From NCBI GenBank assembly GCA_039984715.1, contig JBDWUA010000010.1:244158-308157 (forward strand): a stretch of 64,000 nt of DNA, read 5' to 3'. This stretch comes from JABSSA01 sp039984715. Lineage in GTDB: Bacteria; Pseudomonadota; Alphaproteobacteria; Rhodobacterales; Rhodobacteraceae. Shown piece after piece: positions 17,239-26,416 of this stretch (within the stretch, counting starts at the first letter, position 1; each line of letters opens with the position of its first letter). Made by a program: the position numbers and the translations under genes. The notes beneath the pieces were generated by a model that was given only the letters and a program-made list of their open reading frames with translations, was not told where the DNA came from and did not search any database.

Positions 17239-18498
17239 ATGACGATCTGGACTCCAACCGACGATGGGCATGCCGATCTGACCAGCCACGACACGTTCAT
17301 GGCGGGCCCGCCGCATAATACCTTCAAACGCCTGCGCGAAGAGGACCCCATCCATTGGACGGAATGGGCCGACGGCAAGGGGTTTTGGTCCATTACGCGA
17401 CATGCCGACATCTTGAAATTGAACGGAAACGCTAAGGTGTTTTCGTCCGCGCACGGTATCCGCATGGAAGACCAGTCCCCAGAAGAGGTCATTGCCCGGC
17501 GCACATTCCAAGAAATCGACCCGCCAGAGCATATGAACACCCGCATTAAGCTGGCCAAAGCGTTCTCTAAGGCGGTTATCGAAGAGTTCAACACAGACAT
17601 CCGCATGCTGTGCACCGAAATTTTGGACGAAGTTCTGCCAGAGGGCGAATTTGACGCGACGCGCAAAATTGCGCGGGTTTTGCCGATGCGGATGCTGGGC
17701 CGCATCCTTGGCACACCAGACGAAGACCTGCCTTGGCTGGTCGAAAAAGGCGACGCGCTGATCGCCAACACAGATCCTGATTTCACCGATCATGTGCTGG
17801 ACAAAATGACCACGGATGAATTCCGTATGATGCCGTTCAACTCTCCTGCTGGCGCTGAGCTTTATGCCTATGCCAAGGAAATGATGGATAAAAAGAACAA
17901 AAGTGGCGACACGAGTGGCATCTTGCATATGATCCTGCAACCGGGTCGCGACGGGTCAACAATTTCCGAAAGCGAATTCCGCAACTTCTTTTGTTTGCTG
18001 GTCGCGGCTGGCAACGACACCACGCGATATTCGATTGCGGCCGGCATTCAGGCCATGTGTCATCAGCCCGAACTGCTTGGCCAAATGCAAGCAGGCGGTG
18101 ACATCTGGGACACCGCACCTGACGAAATCATTCGCTGGGCGACACCTGCCAGCTACTTCCGGCGCACTGCTTTGGCGGATTACGACATCCACGGCAAAAC
18201 CATCAAAGCAGGCGACAAAATACTGTATTGGTTTGCCTCGGCCAATCGGGACGAAACCGTTTTTGACAACCCATTCCAAGTCGATTTGACGCGGACCCCC
18301 AACAAACATGTCTCGTTTGGCCAAGGCGGTCCTCATGTGTGCTTGGGCATGTGGCTGGCACGGCTAGAGGTGCGTATTCTGTTTCAAGAACTCGCTAAAC
18401 GCATCACAAAGATCGAAGCCGCAGGGCCACATACCTTCCTGCGTTCAAATTTCGTGGGCGGCATCAAATCGCTGCCTGTCCGCGTCATAACAAAATAA
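17239..18498 (+). CDS. Cytochrome P450
   Basis: 419-residue soluble bacterial P450. The I-helix oxygen-activation motif is AAGNDTTR (256-263), the K-helix ExxR is E296-R299, and the haem ligand is C368 in FGQGGPHVCLG. The FRRTAL segment and GDKILYWFASANRDE resemble the CYP125/CYP142/linalool-hydroxylase branch, but function cannot be assigned from that. It is first in a plus-strand operon followed by a glutamine-synthetase-like gene and a [2Fe-2S] ferredoxin, its likely electron donor. No ferredoxin reductase gene is present nearby. Confidence 0.94.
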   Translation: MTIWTPTDDGHADLTSHDTFMAGPPHNTFKRLREEDPIHWTEWADGKGFWSITRHADILKLNGNAKVFSSAHGIRMEDQSPEEVIARRTFQEIDPPEHMNTRIKLAKAFSKAVIEEFNTDIRMLCTEILDEVLPEGEFDATRKIARVLPMRMLGRILGTPDEDLPWLVEKGDALIANTDPDFTDHVLDKMTTDEFRMMPFNSPAGAELYAYAKEMMDKKNKSGDTSGILHMILQPGRDGSTISESEFRNFFCLLVAAGNDTTRYSIAAGIQAMCHQPELLGQMQAGGDIWDTAPDEIIRWATPASYFRRTALADYDIHGKTIKAGDKILYWFASANRDETVFDNPFQVDLTRTPNKHVSFGQGGPHVCLGMWLARLEVRILFQELAKRITKIEAAGPHTFLRSNFVGGIKSLPVRVITK

Positions 18499-18515
18499 TC
18501 CATAGGGAGAACTTC

Positions 18516-19805
18516 ATGGCCGACCGTCTAAGAGCAATGTTCTGCGATCATCTGAGCATCATGCGCGGCAAATACCTGCCAGCGTCAAAGATCAAAGATG
18601 ATGAAACACGGTTCTGCCGTTCGACCTTTGGGGTGCATTACGACCGCGATCTTTTGCCAGCGCCCGGCGCGATGATGATGGAAGGTCTGCCAGATATGGC
18701 GCTGCACTGGCGTGCCGATGACATTCGCGATGGGTGGGAGGCCAATACCAAAGTTGTGTTGGGCGATCTGTACAATGACGTTGGTGCGCCGCTTAGCCTG
18801 TGCCCGCGCGGTGCCTTGAAACGTGCTGTTGCCGATTGGGGTACACATGGTCTGAATCCCAAAGTCGGGATAGAACTTGAAGCCTTCGCATTCATCCACG
18901 ACGATGACAGTAAACTGGTGCCTTACGACAGCAAAGGTGCTGTCGTTTACGGCACGGGTCCCTTCACCGATCCGCGCGGCTTTAACGATAAGATCTGGGA
19001 AACGGCGGAGCGGCTTGGTTTCCGGCTTGATATGATCACGGCCGAATATGACGCGCAGCAGTTCGAATACACCTTAGCGTTTGATGACGCAGTAAAGGCC
19101 GTCGACGATATCGTATTGTTCCGCCAAATGGCCCGTGAGGTCGCCTATCAATCAGGCGTTATCTTGTCGTTTATGCCAAAACCGGTTGCTGAGGCTGGCG
19201 GTTCAGGCATGCACATCAATTTCTCGCTCTCGGACAAGGGCGGTCGCAATGTTGTGGCCGATGGGGATCAAGGCGGCCCTGACCATCTGACGCCACTGGC
19301 GCGTGGCTGTATTTCGGGCCTTCTGAGCCATCACCAAGGCCTTGCAGGTCTCATCGCGCCCTCAGCGAATTCCTACAAACGTTTGGCTCCGGCGTCTTTG
19401 TCCGGGTACTGGCAAAACTGGGGTGGCGACCACCGCAACGTGACAACCCGGATCAGCCTTGAAGGCGGATCAAAGGCGCGTATGGAACACCGCATGGCGG
19501 ATGCATCATCCAATCCATACACCGCCGTTGCCGCTGTTTTGCAGGCCGCACGTTTGGGATTCGAAGCGGACGCGCCCCTACCCCCGATGGAAACCGGCGA
19601 CGGGTTCGAAGTTACGGATGCGACAGAAGGCACCGCCACAAACCTTGCGGATGCAATCGCAGCACTTGAGGCTGACACAGACCTTTGTACGGCTGTTGGT
19701 GCGGAATTATGCGCCAACCACATCTTTATGAAACAACAGGAAGTCGAAAAAACCGAAGCGTTAGATGACGTTGGTTTGCGCGATTTCTATATGTATTTCG
19801 TCTAG
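18516..19805 (+). CDS. Glutamine synthetase-like gamma-glutamyl ligase
   Basis: 429-residue GS-superfamily enzyme with GSGMHINFSL (ammonia/glutamate site), the HHQGLAGLIAPSANSYKRL segment and RMEHRMADASSNPYTAVAAVL. The catalytic domain is complete, but the protein is a divergent catabolic type rather than the housekeeping GlnA. Relatives ligate glutamate to amines (PuuA, IpuC, GMAS). Its GGGAG ribosome site lies 17 bp after the P450 stop. I infer gamma-glutamylation of an amine substrate or of an amino-acid intermediate before or after P450 oxidation. Confidence 0.88.
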   Translation: MADRLRAMFCDHLSIMRGKYLPASKIKDDETRFCRSTFGVHYDRDLLPAPGAMMMEGLPDMALHWRADDIRDGWEANTKVVLGDLYNDVGAPLSLCPRGALKRAVADWGTHGLNPKVGIELEAFAFIHDDDSKLVPYDSKGAVVYGTGPFTDPRGFNDKIWETAERLGFRLDMITAEYDAQQFEYTLAFDDAVKAVDDIVLFRQMAREVAYQSGVILSFMPKPVAEAGGSGMHINFSLSDKGGRNVVADGDQGGPDHLTPLARGCISGLLSHHQGLAGLIAPSANSYKRLAPASLSGYWQNWGGDHRNVTTRISLEGGSKARMEHRMADASSNPYTAVAAVLQAARLGFEADAPLPPMETGDGFEVTDATEGTATNLADAIAALEADTDLCTAVGAELCANHIFMKQQEVEKTEALDDVGLRDFYMYFV

Positions 19806-19816
19806 GAGCGATAAAA

Positions 19817-20131
19817 GTGAACGTTAACTGGACGAAACAAGATGGCACCACGGTCACAACCGAAGTTGCGACCGGCACAAACATGATGGAAGCAGCGATT
19901 GCTGGTAATATCACCGGCGTCATCGGGGAATGCGGTGGTAACCTGTCGTGTGCCACGTGCCATGTGGTTGTTGACCCGGCTTGGGCGGACAAAACCGGAG
20001 AGGTCGGCGATTTCGAAGATGCAATGCTTGATGCAACAGAAGCGGAACGCACCACGACCAGCCGCCTGTCTTGTCAGATCATTGCTGATGATGCGTTGGA
20101 CGGTTTACACCTGATCGTGCCATCGCTCTAG
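19817..20131 (+). CDS. [2Fe-2S] ferredoxin, putidaredoxin type
   Basis: 104 residues with cluster ligands C39, C45, C48 (CGGNLSCATCH) and C86 (RLSCQI), the adrenodoxin/putidaredoxin spacing used to feed bacterial P450s. Starts with GTG at 19817; the ribosome site AGGAG overlaps the TAG stop of the preceding gene, deciding the start. Last gene of the P450 operon and presumably its electron donor. Confidence 0.93.
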   Translation: MNVNWTKQDGTTVTTEVATGTNMMEAAIAGNITGVIGECGGNLSCATCHVVVDPAWADKTGEVGDFEDAMLDATEAERTTTSRLSCQIIADDALDGLHLIVPSL

Positions 20132-20182
20132 GATTCAAAACAGGCGATCTGTAACGCTGCCGAAATCGCTCAGTGTAAAAAT

Positions 20183-20213
20183 GAACCCAAGCCTCAATCT
20201 GAGGCTTCGGTTC
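20183..20213. terminator. Bidirectional terminator between converging operons
   Basis: Stem aagcctca (20189-20196) pairs with tgaggctt (20200-20207) over a 3-nt loop and is extended by gaacc/ggttc with one mismatch. On the minus strand it is followed by a short T-run (cattttta reads through), on the plus strand by a C-rich tail. It lies between the ferredoxin stop and the aldo/keto reductase stop. Confidence 0.7.
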
Positions 20214-20231
20214 CCCCCTCCTCGCAAAACT

Positions 20232-21197
20232 TCACCTTCTCGAAGCGGCGGGTGTTCTTTCCAGACGCAAGGCATCAATATTGCGTTTCAGCGATGACAG
20301 CTTGGCCGTTCCGATCAAGGCTGATGCGGTTTGCGGATGGTCGATTGCAAAGTGCAGGGCCGCAGTCGCCAGTGGCAGACCTTGCGCGTTTGCTTCGGCC
20401 TCAAGCGTTTCGACCTGTCGCAAAATCTGATCAGAGGCCGGGGCATAATCATAGGTAGCGCCTTCAACTGCGCCAGTGGCCAGAATGCCGGAATTGAAGA
20501 TGCCGCCAAGCACAAGTGACGTCCCCGCCTCTTTGCACATGGGTACAAGCGCATCTTCGGCCGAGCGATCCAGCAACGTCAAACGACCGGCCAAAAGGAT
20601 CACGTCTAGCGGAACCTGTTGCATGACTTCAGTACAGATTTCAGTTTCATTGACGCCAAGCCCAATTGCCCCGATGGTACCTTTTTCTTTTAGGCGCACC
20701 AGTCGTTCATAGCCGCTGTCCATAAACGCCGCGAGGTGCATGTCGTTGGCGTCACCATGCGTGCGCACGCCAATGTCGTGGACAAAAACGATGTCGATAT
20801 AGGCGGTCCCAAGCCGCTCGCGACTGCCCTCAAGCGATGCTTCGATCCCATCACCGGAATAATCATAATGCACATCATTTGGCAGCGGATTTACGAACCC
20901 TTCCATTTGAACATGCTGCTGGCTCGGCGAAAGAACCCGACCCACCTTGGTGGAAATCACGATATCTTCACGCGGTTTGCTCGCCAGAAACTTGCCCAAG
21001 CGTTGCTCTGATCGCCCGCGCCCATAATGCGGTGCAGTATCAAAATAGCGAATGCCCTGCTCCCAAGCGGCGTCCAAGACCTCCATCGCTTCTGCATCGC
21101 TGGTTTCGCGGTACAGGTTACCGATAGACGCGCATCCAAAGGAAACAGATGTTACCCAAGTGTTCGTCTTGCCGATTTTGCGGGTCTCAAATGTCAT
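20232..21197 (-). CDS. Aldo/keto reductase, probable L-fucose/D-threo-aldose 1-dehydrogenase
   Basis: 321-residue AKR with the catalytic tetrad D53, Y58 (DTAPHYG), K84 (STKVGR) and H140 (VFVHDIG). The N-terminal IGKTNTWVTSVSFGCASIGNLY and the neighbourhood fit the D-threo-aldose (L-fucose) dehydrogenase group that oxidises the free sugar to its lactone. Last gene of a long leftward sugar operon; the start overlaps the fuconate dehydratase stop as ATGA. Substrate inferred from context. Confidence 0.87.
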   Translation of the reverse strand: MTFETRKIGKTNTWVTSVSFGCASIGNLYRETSDAEAMEVLDAAWEQGIRYFDTAPHYGRGRSEQRLGKFLASKPREDIVISTKVGRVLSPSQQHVQMEGFVNPLPNDVHYDYSGDGIEASLEGSRERLGTAYIDIVFVHDIGVRTHGDANDMHLAAFMDSGYERLVRLKEKGTIGAIGLGVNETEICTEVMQQVPLDVILLAGRLTLLDRSAEDALVPMCKEAGTSLVLGGIFNSGILATGAVEGATYDYAPASDQILRQVETLEAEANAQGLPLATAALHFAIDHPQTASALIGTAKLSSLKRNIDALRLERTPAASRR

Positions 21198-22483
21198 GAC
21201 GCCATCTCCTTGGGGGTGAATGTGTAATCCGCGATCGATTGAGGTTTCATCTCAATAGAAAATCCGGGCAATTTGGGGGCCAGATAGACTCCATTTTCGA
21301 CGATGCAGGGATCAACAAAATGTTCGTGTAGGTGATCGACGAACTCAATCCGCTTGCTATCTTTGTCGCCAGAAATAGCAATGTAATCAATCATCGATAT
21401 GTGCTGCACATATTCGCAAAGCCCAACACCGCCTGCATGTGGCCAAACAGGTTTGTTATACTTTGCGGCCATCAACATGACCGCCAAAACCTCATTCAGA
21501 CCGCCCATCCGGCAACTATCAATCTGGACGATGTCAATTGCGTTTTCGCGGATGAATTGTTTGAACATAATCCGGTTTTGACACATCTCGCCCGTTGCCA
21601 CCTTTATCGGTGTGATAGCATCGCGGATCGTCTTATGACCCATCACATCGTCAGGGCTTGTCGGTTCTTCAATGAAAAAGGGTTTGGCGAATGCCAAATC
21701 TTTGACCCAGTCAATCGCCTGATCAACTTCCCAAACCTGGTTGGCGTCGATCATGATGTGCACGTCCCAACCCAGTTCTTCGCGCGCGATTGTTAGACGG
21801 CGAATATCATCCGCCAAATCCCTGCCAACTTTGAATTTGATATGCGTAAAGCCGTCTGCCTTAGCTTCGCGACACAAGCGGCGAAGCTTATCATCGGGAT
21901 AGCCGAGCCAACCAGCCGACGTGGTGTAACACGGGAAACCTTCCCGTTTGAGCTTTGCAATACGCTTTGCCTTATCTGGTTCTGCGCGTTTGAGAATTTC
22001 CAATGCCTCGGCCGGGGTCATCGCGTCGGTAAGATAGCGAAAATCAATGAGACGTACGATTTCTTCGGGCGACATCTCCCCCACCAATTGCCAAACGGGT
22101 TTTCCGGCATCTTTTGACCAAAGATCCCAAACCGCGTTGACGACTGCGCCTGTTGCCAAATGGATGGCGCCCTTATCTGGCCCAATCCATCGCAGCTGAC
22201 TGTCGGTTGTGACGTGGCGCCAAAATCGACCCATGTCCTCTTTGATCCAGTCAAGATCCAATCCAACGACACGATCATAAAGCGCGTGTATCGCAGCGAC
22301 ACAGATTTCATTGCCGCGCCCAATCGTAAATGTCAGCCCATGGCCCTCATGCGCGCCATCAGTTTCCAGTACAACATAGGCGGCTGAGTAATCTGGATCA
22401 GGGTTCATCGCGTCCGAACCATCAAGGCTTTGGCTTGTGGGAAAGCGCAAATCGTGGGTACGAAGGTTTGTGATTTTTGTCAC
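21194..22483 (-). CDS. L-fuconate dehydratase (enolase superfamily)
   Basis: 429 residues, long for a mandelate-racemase-group enzyme but right for L-fuconate dehydratase. The KxK acid/base motif is in GFTHIKFKVG, metal ligands in HIMIDANQVW, FFIEEPTSPD and ATGEMCQNR, and the distal His in VWPHAGGVGLCEY. The characteristic TSAGWLGYPDD insert is present. It converts L-fuconate to 2-keto-3-deoxy-L-fuconate. Overlaps both neighbours by 4 bp. Confidence 0.92.
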   Translation of the reverse strand: MTKITNLRTHDLRFPTSQSLDGSDAMNPDPDYSAAYVVLETDGAHEGHGLTFTIGRGNEICVAAIHALYDRVVGLDLDWIKEDMGRFWRHVTTDSQLRWIGPDKGAIHLATGAVVNAVWDLWSKDAGKPVWQLVGEMSPEEIVRLIDFRYLTDAMTPAEALEILKRAEPDKAKRIAKLKREGFPCYTTSAGWLGYPDDKLRRLCREAKADGFTHIKFKVGRDLADDIRRLTIAREELGWDVHIMIDANQVWEVDQAIDWVKDLAFAKPFFIEEPTSPDDVMGHKTIRDAITPIKVATGEMCQNRIMFKQFIRENAIDIVQIDSCRMGGLNEVLAVMLMAAKYNKPVWPHAGGVGLCEYVQHISMIDYIAISGDKDSKRIEFVDHLHEHFVDPCIVENGVYLAPKLPGFSIEMKPQSIADYTFTPKEMAS

Positions 22484-23325
22484 GAGGATGCCCTGACCAA
22501 TTGTGTCTGTCGCCCAAGGCCTTTGATGCCCAATTCCATCTTGTCGCCCGGTTTGAGGTAAACTTCGGGCTTTTGCCCCAACCCGACGCCCGGAGGTGTC
22601 CCGGTTGAGATCACGTCACCCGGTTGCAGCGACATGAACTGCGATAAATGCGAAATCACTTTCGCCACGCTAAAATGCATCGTCTTGGTGCTGCCGTCCT
22701 GATAGCGGTGGCCGTTAACCTCCAGATACATCGATAAATCTTGCGGGTTTGCGACCTCGTCCCTGGTAACCAGCCAAGGTCCAATCGGGCCAAACGTATC
22801 GGCCGACTTGCCCTTAACCCATTGGCCCGAGCGATGGAGTTGAAAGTCGCGTTCGGAAAGATCGTTGATCACGCAATAACCCGCAACATGATCCAAGGCG
22901 TCGACCTCATCCACATATTTTGTGTGCTTGCCAATCACGACACCCAGTTCAACTTCCCAATCGGTTTTGACCGATCCGCGCGGGATATCAACCGGGTCGT
23001 TTGGCCCAATGATTGATGACGTCGCTTTAAAGAAAATCACTGGTTCTTCGGGCAAAGCTAGGCCACTTTCCGCGGCGTGATCCGCATAATTCAACCCGAT
23101 GCACACGAATTTTCCGACTCTACCGACACAAGGCCCGATGCGTGTATCCCCTGTGGCCAATGGCAAAACCGTCGGATCAATGGCGCGTATCGCGGCCAAA
23201 CCTTCGTCACTTAATGCCGCCCCAGTTAGATCTGGGATCACTCCGGACAAGTCTCGGATTTCACCATTCGCGTCCAAAAGGCCGGGCTTTTCGCGGCCTA
23301 CAGGACCGTATCGTAATAGTTTCAT
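22480..23325 (-). CDS. FAH-family hydrolase, probable 2,4-diketo-3-deoxy-L-fuconate hydrolase
   Basis: 281-residue fumarylacetoacetase-fold enzyme: FVCIGLNYADHAAESG, EPVIFFKATSSIIGPND, metal ligands in DWEVELGVVIG and NDLSERDFQ, and STGTPPGVGLG. Relatives in L-fucose/L-rhamnose clusters cleave the diketo-deoxy acid to pyruvate plus L-lactate. That reaction requires prior oxidation by the SDR encoded just upstream in the operon, which here is a remnant. Confidence 0.87.
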   Translation of the reverse strand: MKLLRYGPVGREKPGLLDANGEIRDLSGVIPDLTGAALSDEGLAAIRAIDPTVLPLATGDTRIGPCVGRVGKFVCIGLNYADHAAESGLALPEEPVIFFKATSSIIGPNDPVDIPRGSVKTDWEVELGVVIGKHTKYVDEVDALDHVAGYCVINDLSERDFQLHRSGQWVKGKSADTFGPIGPWLVTRDEVANPQDLSMYLEVNGHRYQDGSTKTMHFSVAKVISHLSQFMSLQPGDVISTGTPPGVGLGQKPEVYLKPGDKMELGIKGLGRQTQLVRASS

Positions 23326-23334
23326 TCTGTTTCC

Positions 23335-23613
23335 TTAGATTGCCCAACCGCCAACGATGATATGGGTTTGACCTGTTGTGAAACCGCTATCGTCGCAGGC
23401 CAAATGCAACGCCAATGCAGCCATTCCGAAATCTGCGGTACCCGACTTGATCAGGCTGATCCCATCACAACCTGCCAATTCGGTTAGACTGTCAGGATTG
23501 ATATCCATCGCAATCACGCGCGCTCGCTCGGCTGCATATATCTCAGCTGTTGCACGACCTGTTCCTTGGCCCGCCGCAGTGATCAATGTCGTTTTCCCGT
23601 CCAGTCGTCCCAT
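23335..23613 (-). pseudogene. Internally deleted short-chain dehydrogenase (2-keto-3-deoxy-L-fuconate dehydrogenase remnant)
   Basis: The 92-residue frame joins the N-terminal Rossmann segment of an SDR (GKTTLITAAGQGTGRATAE, AMDIN) directly to its C-terminal end (ACDDSGFTTGQTHI, GGW). Family members are about 245-250 residues, so roughly 155 residues holding the catalytic Ser-Tyr-Lys are missing in frame. Key glycines also look altered (GQGTG for GQGIG; HIIVGGW for HIIDGGW). It keeps its operon position 9 bp after the next gene, so it is a recent decay product rather than a new small gene. Confidence 0.85.
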
Positions 23614-23624
23614 TTAATGGATGC

Positions 23625-24449
23625 CTACAAGTTATAGAAACGGGATGCAGTTGCTCCCCAGATTTGCGCCTTTTCTGCCTCGTCCAAGCCTTCCAAGAGT
23701 TGATCGGTCGCGTCGCACCATGCGCGATACGAACTGGCCAACGTGCAAACGGGCCAATCACTGCCCCACATCAAGCGCTGCGGGCCAAAGTGCTCTAACA
23801 GGAAGTCAACGTATGGTTTAAGGGACTCAACGGACCAATCTGACCCAGCCTCGGTAACGAGCCCCGACATTTTGACCAGCGCAGTGGTATTGGATGCGAG
23901 CAAGCGCATGTCGTGCGCCCAAGTATCAAATGCGCCATTTGCAATGTCTGGCTTGGATCCGTGATCAATCACCACGCGCAAGGCCGGATGCCGGTCCATT
24001 AAACGAGCCAGATTTGGAAGGTGTTTGGGCAACGTCAATGCATCGAAGCCGAGATCGGTTTCAACCATTGTTTCAAAGGCTGGGGTTAACGCAGGCCTGA
24101 GCATCCAATCGACGTCTGCAATCCCTTGGATCATTGGGCGCAGACCAACCAATTTTGGGCGCGCTGCCAGATCTCGGATTTGGTCAGAAGCATCTGCGCT
24201 TTCGAAATCACACCACCCAACAACCCCCAAGATGAAGTCGTTGTCGTCAGCGAGCGAGAGCATGAATTCGGTTTCGGCAGGGGTTGGTGCCGCTTGCACT
24301 GTAACCGTTCCATCAATGCCGTTTTCCTTCAACAAGGGGAGAAGGTCGCTCGGCTCAAAATCTTGATAAAGTGGGGCTTTATCTGGCGTTAGCCAATGAT
24401 AATCACCACGTGAAAGACGCCAAAAATGCTGATGGGCATCAATTTTCAT
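23625..24449 (-). CDS. Amidohydrolase-family lactonase, probable L-fucono-1,5-lactonase
   Basis: 274-residue TIM-barrel amidohydrolase (COG3618 type): MKIDAHQHFW supplies the first two His ligands, VVIDHGSKPD another, and GSDWPVC the catalytic Asp near the C-terminus. This family hydrolyses sugar lactones in L-fucose, L-rhamnose and L-galactose oxidative pathways. It lies between the sugar ABC permease and the SDR remnant in the same operon. Confidence 0.9.
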   Translation of the reverse strand: MKIDAHQHFWRLSRGDYHWLTPDKAPLYQDFEPSDLLPLLKENGIDGTVTVQAAPTPAETEFMLSLADDNDFILGVVGWCDFESADASDQIRDLAARPKLVGLRPMIQGIADVDWMLRPALTPAFETMVETDLGFDALTLPKHLPNLARLMDRHPALRVVIDHGSKPDIANGAFDTWAHDMRLLASNTTALVKMSGLVTEAGSDWSVESLKPYVDFLLEHFGPQRLMWGSDWPVCTLASSYRAWCDATDQLLEGLDEAEKAQIWGATASRFYNL

Positions 24450-24534
24450 GCGACCACGTCCTTTTTAAACAGAGTACCCTCAAGGTCCGGCGATCGCCCA
24501 CAAGCGGTGTGATGATCTTTTGCCAGAATTCCCT

Positions 24535-25422
24535 TCAACCCTTCTCTGCACCAGCCAGCATTCCCGATTTTACAAACCGTTGTGCAGCAAGGAACACGAT
24601 CAAGACGGGGACGATAATCAGCATCGCCGCGAGCAATACTTCAGGCTTCCGAATAGGGATGTCATTCCCGGATAGGTTGCTTAAAGCACCCGAAGAACTG
24701 ACGAGGTCAGTCAGACCGACCGGGAGGTTGTACAGTGTCGGGTCGGTCAGCAACACGAACGCAAGAAAGTAATTCGCCCAGATTGCCAGAAAACTAAAAA
24801 ACGCGACCAAGGAAATAATCGGTTTTGCAAGTGGCAGTGCGATTTTCGTGAACACCTGAAAGCGCGAACAACCGTCGATTACGGCTGAATCCAGAACCCC
24901 CTTGGGCAGGGACGTGGTAAAGAAAATATACGTCAGGTAGACGCCGAAAGGAAAGAAGCCGGATGCGAGTATCATGCCCGAATACGTATTCGTCAAACCA
25001 AGTTGGCTGAGTTCAAGAAAGATTGGCAGAACCAGTGCAGTACTTGGCGTAATCATCGCGATTAAAGTCAGAATTAGGATCAGCCGACGCCCCGGAAATT
25101 CCGAAAGAGCCAAAGCGTATCCAGCCGGAATACAGGCAAGCAGCGAAAGGATCACGCCGCCCGCGCAGTAGATCAACGTGTTCTTTGCCCAGAGCAGTAT
25201 TTGGAAGTCATTATAGGTTGTCAGAGTGACCCAAGATTCCGCGAAAGATACAAAATCTGGCCAATCAAATGCCCTTGATGAATAGAGCGAGACTTCTGAG
25301 CGGAAGGCCGCACCGATCAGCCAAACTACGGGAATGCCAAAAAAGCAAAGCGCAAACAGCAAAGTCGCAAATATGACGAACTGGCCATAGGTCAGGTTTT
25401 TGCGTCGAATTGCCTCGATCAT
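24535..25422 (-). CDS. Sugar ABC transporter permease, MalG type
   Basis: 295-residue inner-membrane permease with six hydrophobic segments and the cytoplasmic EAA-like loop (VIDGCSRFQVFTKIALPLAKP region, G near residue 195) that docks the ATPase. It pairs with the MalF-type permease 9 bp upstream. CUT1-family importers of this kind take up mono- or oligosaccharides; an L-fucose-like sugar or its glycan fragment fits the enzymes. Confidence 0.92.
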   Translation of the reverse strand: MIEAIRRKNLTYGQFVIFATLLFALCFFGIPVVWLIGAAFRSEVSLYSSRAFDWPDFVSFAESWVTLTTYNDFQILLWAKNTLIYCAGGVILSLLACIPAGYALALSEFPGRRLILILTLIAMITPSTALVLPIFLELSQLGLTNTYSGMILASGFFPFGVYLTYIFFTTSLPKGVLDSAVIDGCSRFQVFTKIALPLAKPIISLVAFFSFLAIWANYFLAFVLLTDPTLYNLPVGLTDLVSSSGALSNLSGNDIPIRKPEVLLAAMLIIVPVLIVFLAAQRFVKSGMLAGAEKG

Positions 25423-25431
25423 GTCAGTCCC

Positions 25432-26349
25432 CTAGTCAATGTCGTAGAATTTGGTTTTGAAAATAACGACAAGCGCGATTGAGATTGAGAAGCCAACGAG
25501 CAGCGAACTAAGCGCTGCAGATGCGCCAAAATCGCCCATATTGAAGGCATAAAGATAGGCCATTTGGTTCAGCGACCAGTCCGGCATTGTGAATGGTCCG
25601 CGTGCCATGCCCATCAATTGTGGCTCTACGAAAATTTGCATGCCTGCCGCGAATGACAAAATGCCCATCAAAATCACAGAGCGCCAAATCAAGGGCAGTT
25701 TGATCCGCAACGCCAGCTGCGCCCTGTTGGCGCCATCCACACGGGCTGCCTCAACGACATCGGTGGAAATGCCTGACAAAGCGCCGCCAAAGACCACGAT
25801 CCAACCACCCGCGCCGGTAAAGAATGCCATCAACATGAAGACGGCAGGCATTCCGATAGTGAATACCGTGTCAGCCAGAGTTTCCCAACCAAACACATGC
25901 ATGATCCCTTGAAATGGGCTTACAGCCGGGTCCAAGACGAAAATCCACAGCACCACCAAAGCAGAGGTCGAGATCGCGCCGGGAAGGAAATATAGCGTGC
26001 GCAATGTTCCAGCAGCACGTTTGCCGATGTTGTCCAACATCAAAGACAACGTCACTACACCAAGGATTGTGAGCGTCACCCATAAAGCAACGAACGTCAG
26101 CACATTGGTCAGCGACCGCACAATCCTGAAATCGGAGAACACAAACTCGTAATTGGCGGCTCCGTAAAACACGTAATCAATTGTGTCGATGAAACTCAGC
26201 CCAAAGGCATAGGAAATTGGAATGACACCAAACATCGCTAGCAAGATAAGATATGGCAACAAAAACAGATAGCTGTAACCGATGTTGCGGCGACGCGCTT
26301 TCTTTTCTGCACGTTCTCTTTCCTCTTGGGACAGCAAAAGAGTTGTCAT
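25432..26349 (-). CDS. Sugar ABC transporter permease, MalF type
   Basis: 305-residue permease with a charged N-terminus (EERERAEKKARRR) followed by six hydrophobic segments and the EAA loop EAARVDGANRAQLALRIKLP. It forms the heterodimeric channel with the downstream MalG-type subunit. Separated from the binding-protein gene by 67 bp containing a strong hairpin. Confidence 0.92.
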   Translation of the reverse strand: MTTLLLSQEERERAEKKARRRNIGYSYLFLLPYLILLAMFGVIPISYAFGLSFIDTIDYVFYGAANYEFVFSDFRIVRSLTNVLTFVALWVTLTILGVVTLSLMLDNIGKRAAGTLRTLYFLPGAISTSALVVLWIFVLDPAVSPFQGIMHVFGWETLADTVFTIGMPAVFMLMAFFTGAGGWIVVFGGALSGISTDVVEAARVDGANRAQLALRIKLPLIWRSVILMGILSFAAGMQIFVEPQLMGMARGPFTMPDWSLNQMAYLYAFNMGDFGASAALSSLLVGFSISIALVVIFKTKFYDID

Positions 26350-26380
26350 AGTTCGGCACCTTTAAGGCATAAGAGAAATG

Positions 26381-26410
26381 GGAAATGGGGCGAAATTATC
26401 GCCCCTTTCC
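26381..26410 (-). terminator. Intra-operon hairpin after the sugar-binding protein gene
   Basis: ggggcga (26387-26393) pairs with tcgcccc (26399-26405) over a 5-nt loop, extended by ggaaa/tttcc with a one-base bulge. No long T-run follows on the minus strand. Hairpins here commonly protect the binding-protein mRNA and attenuate permease expression; that role is inferred. Confidence 0.6.
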
Positions 26411-26416
26411 ATTGAT

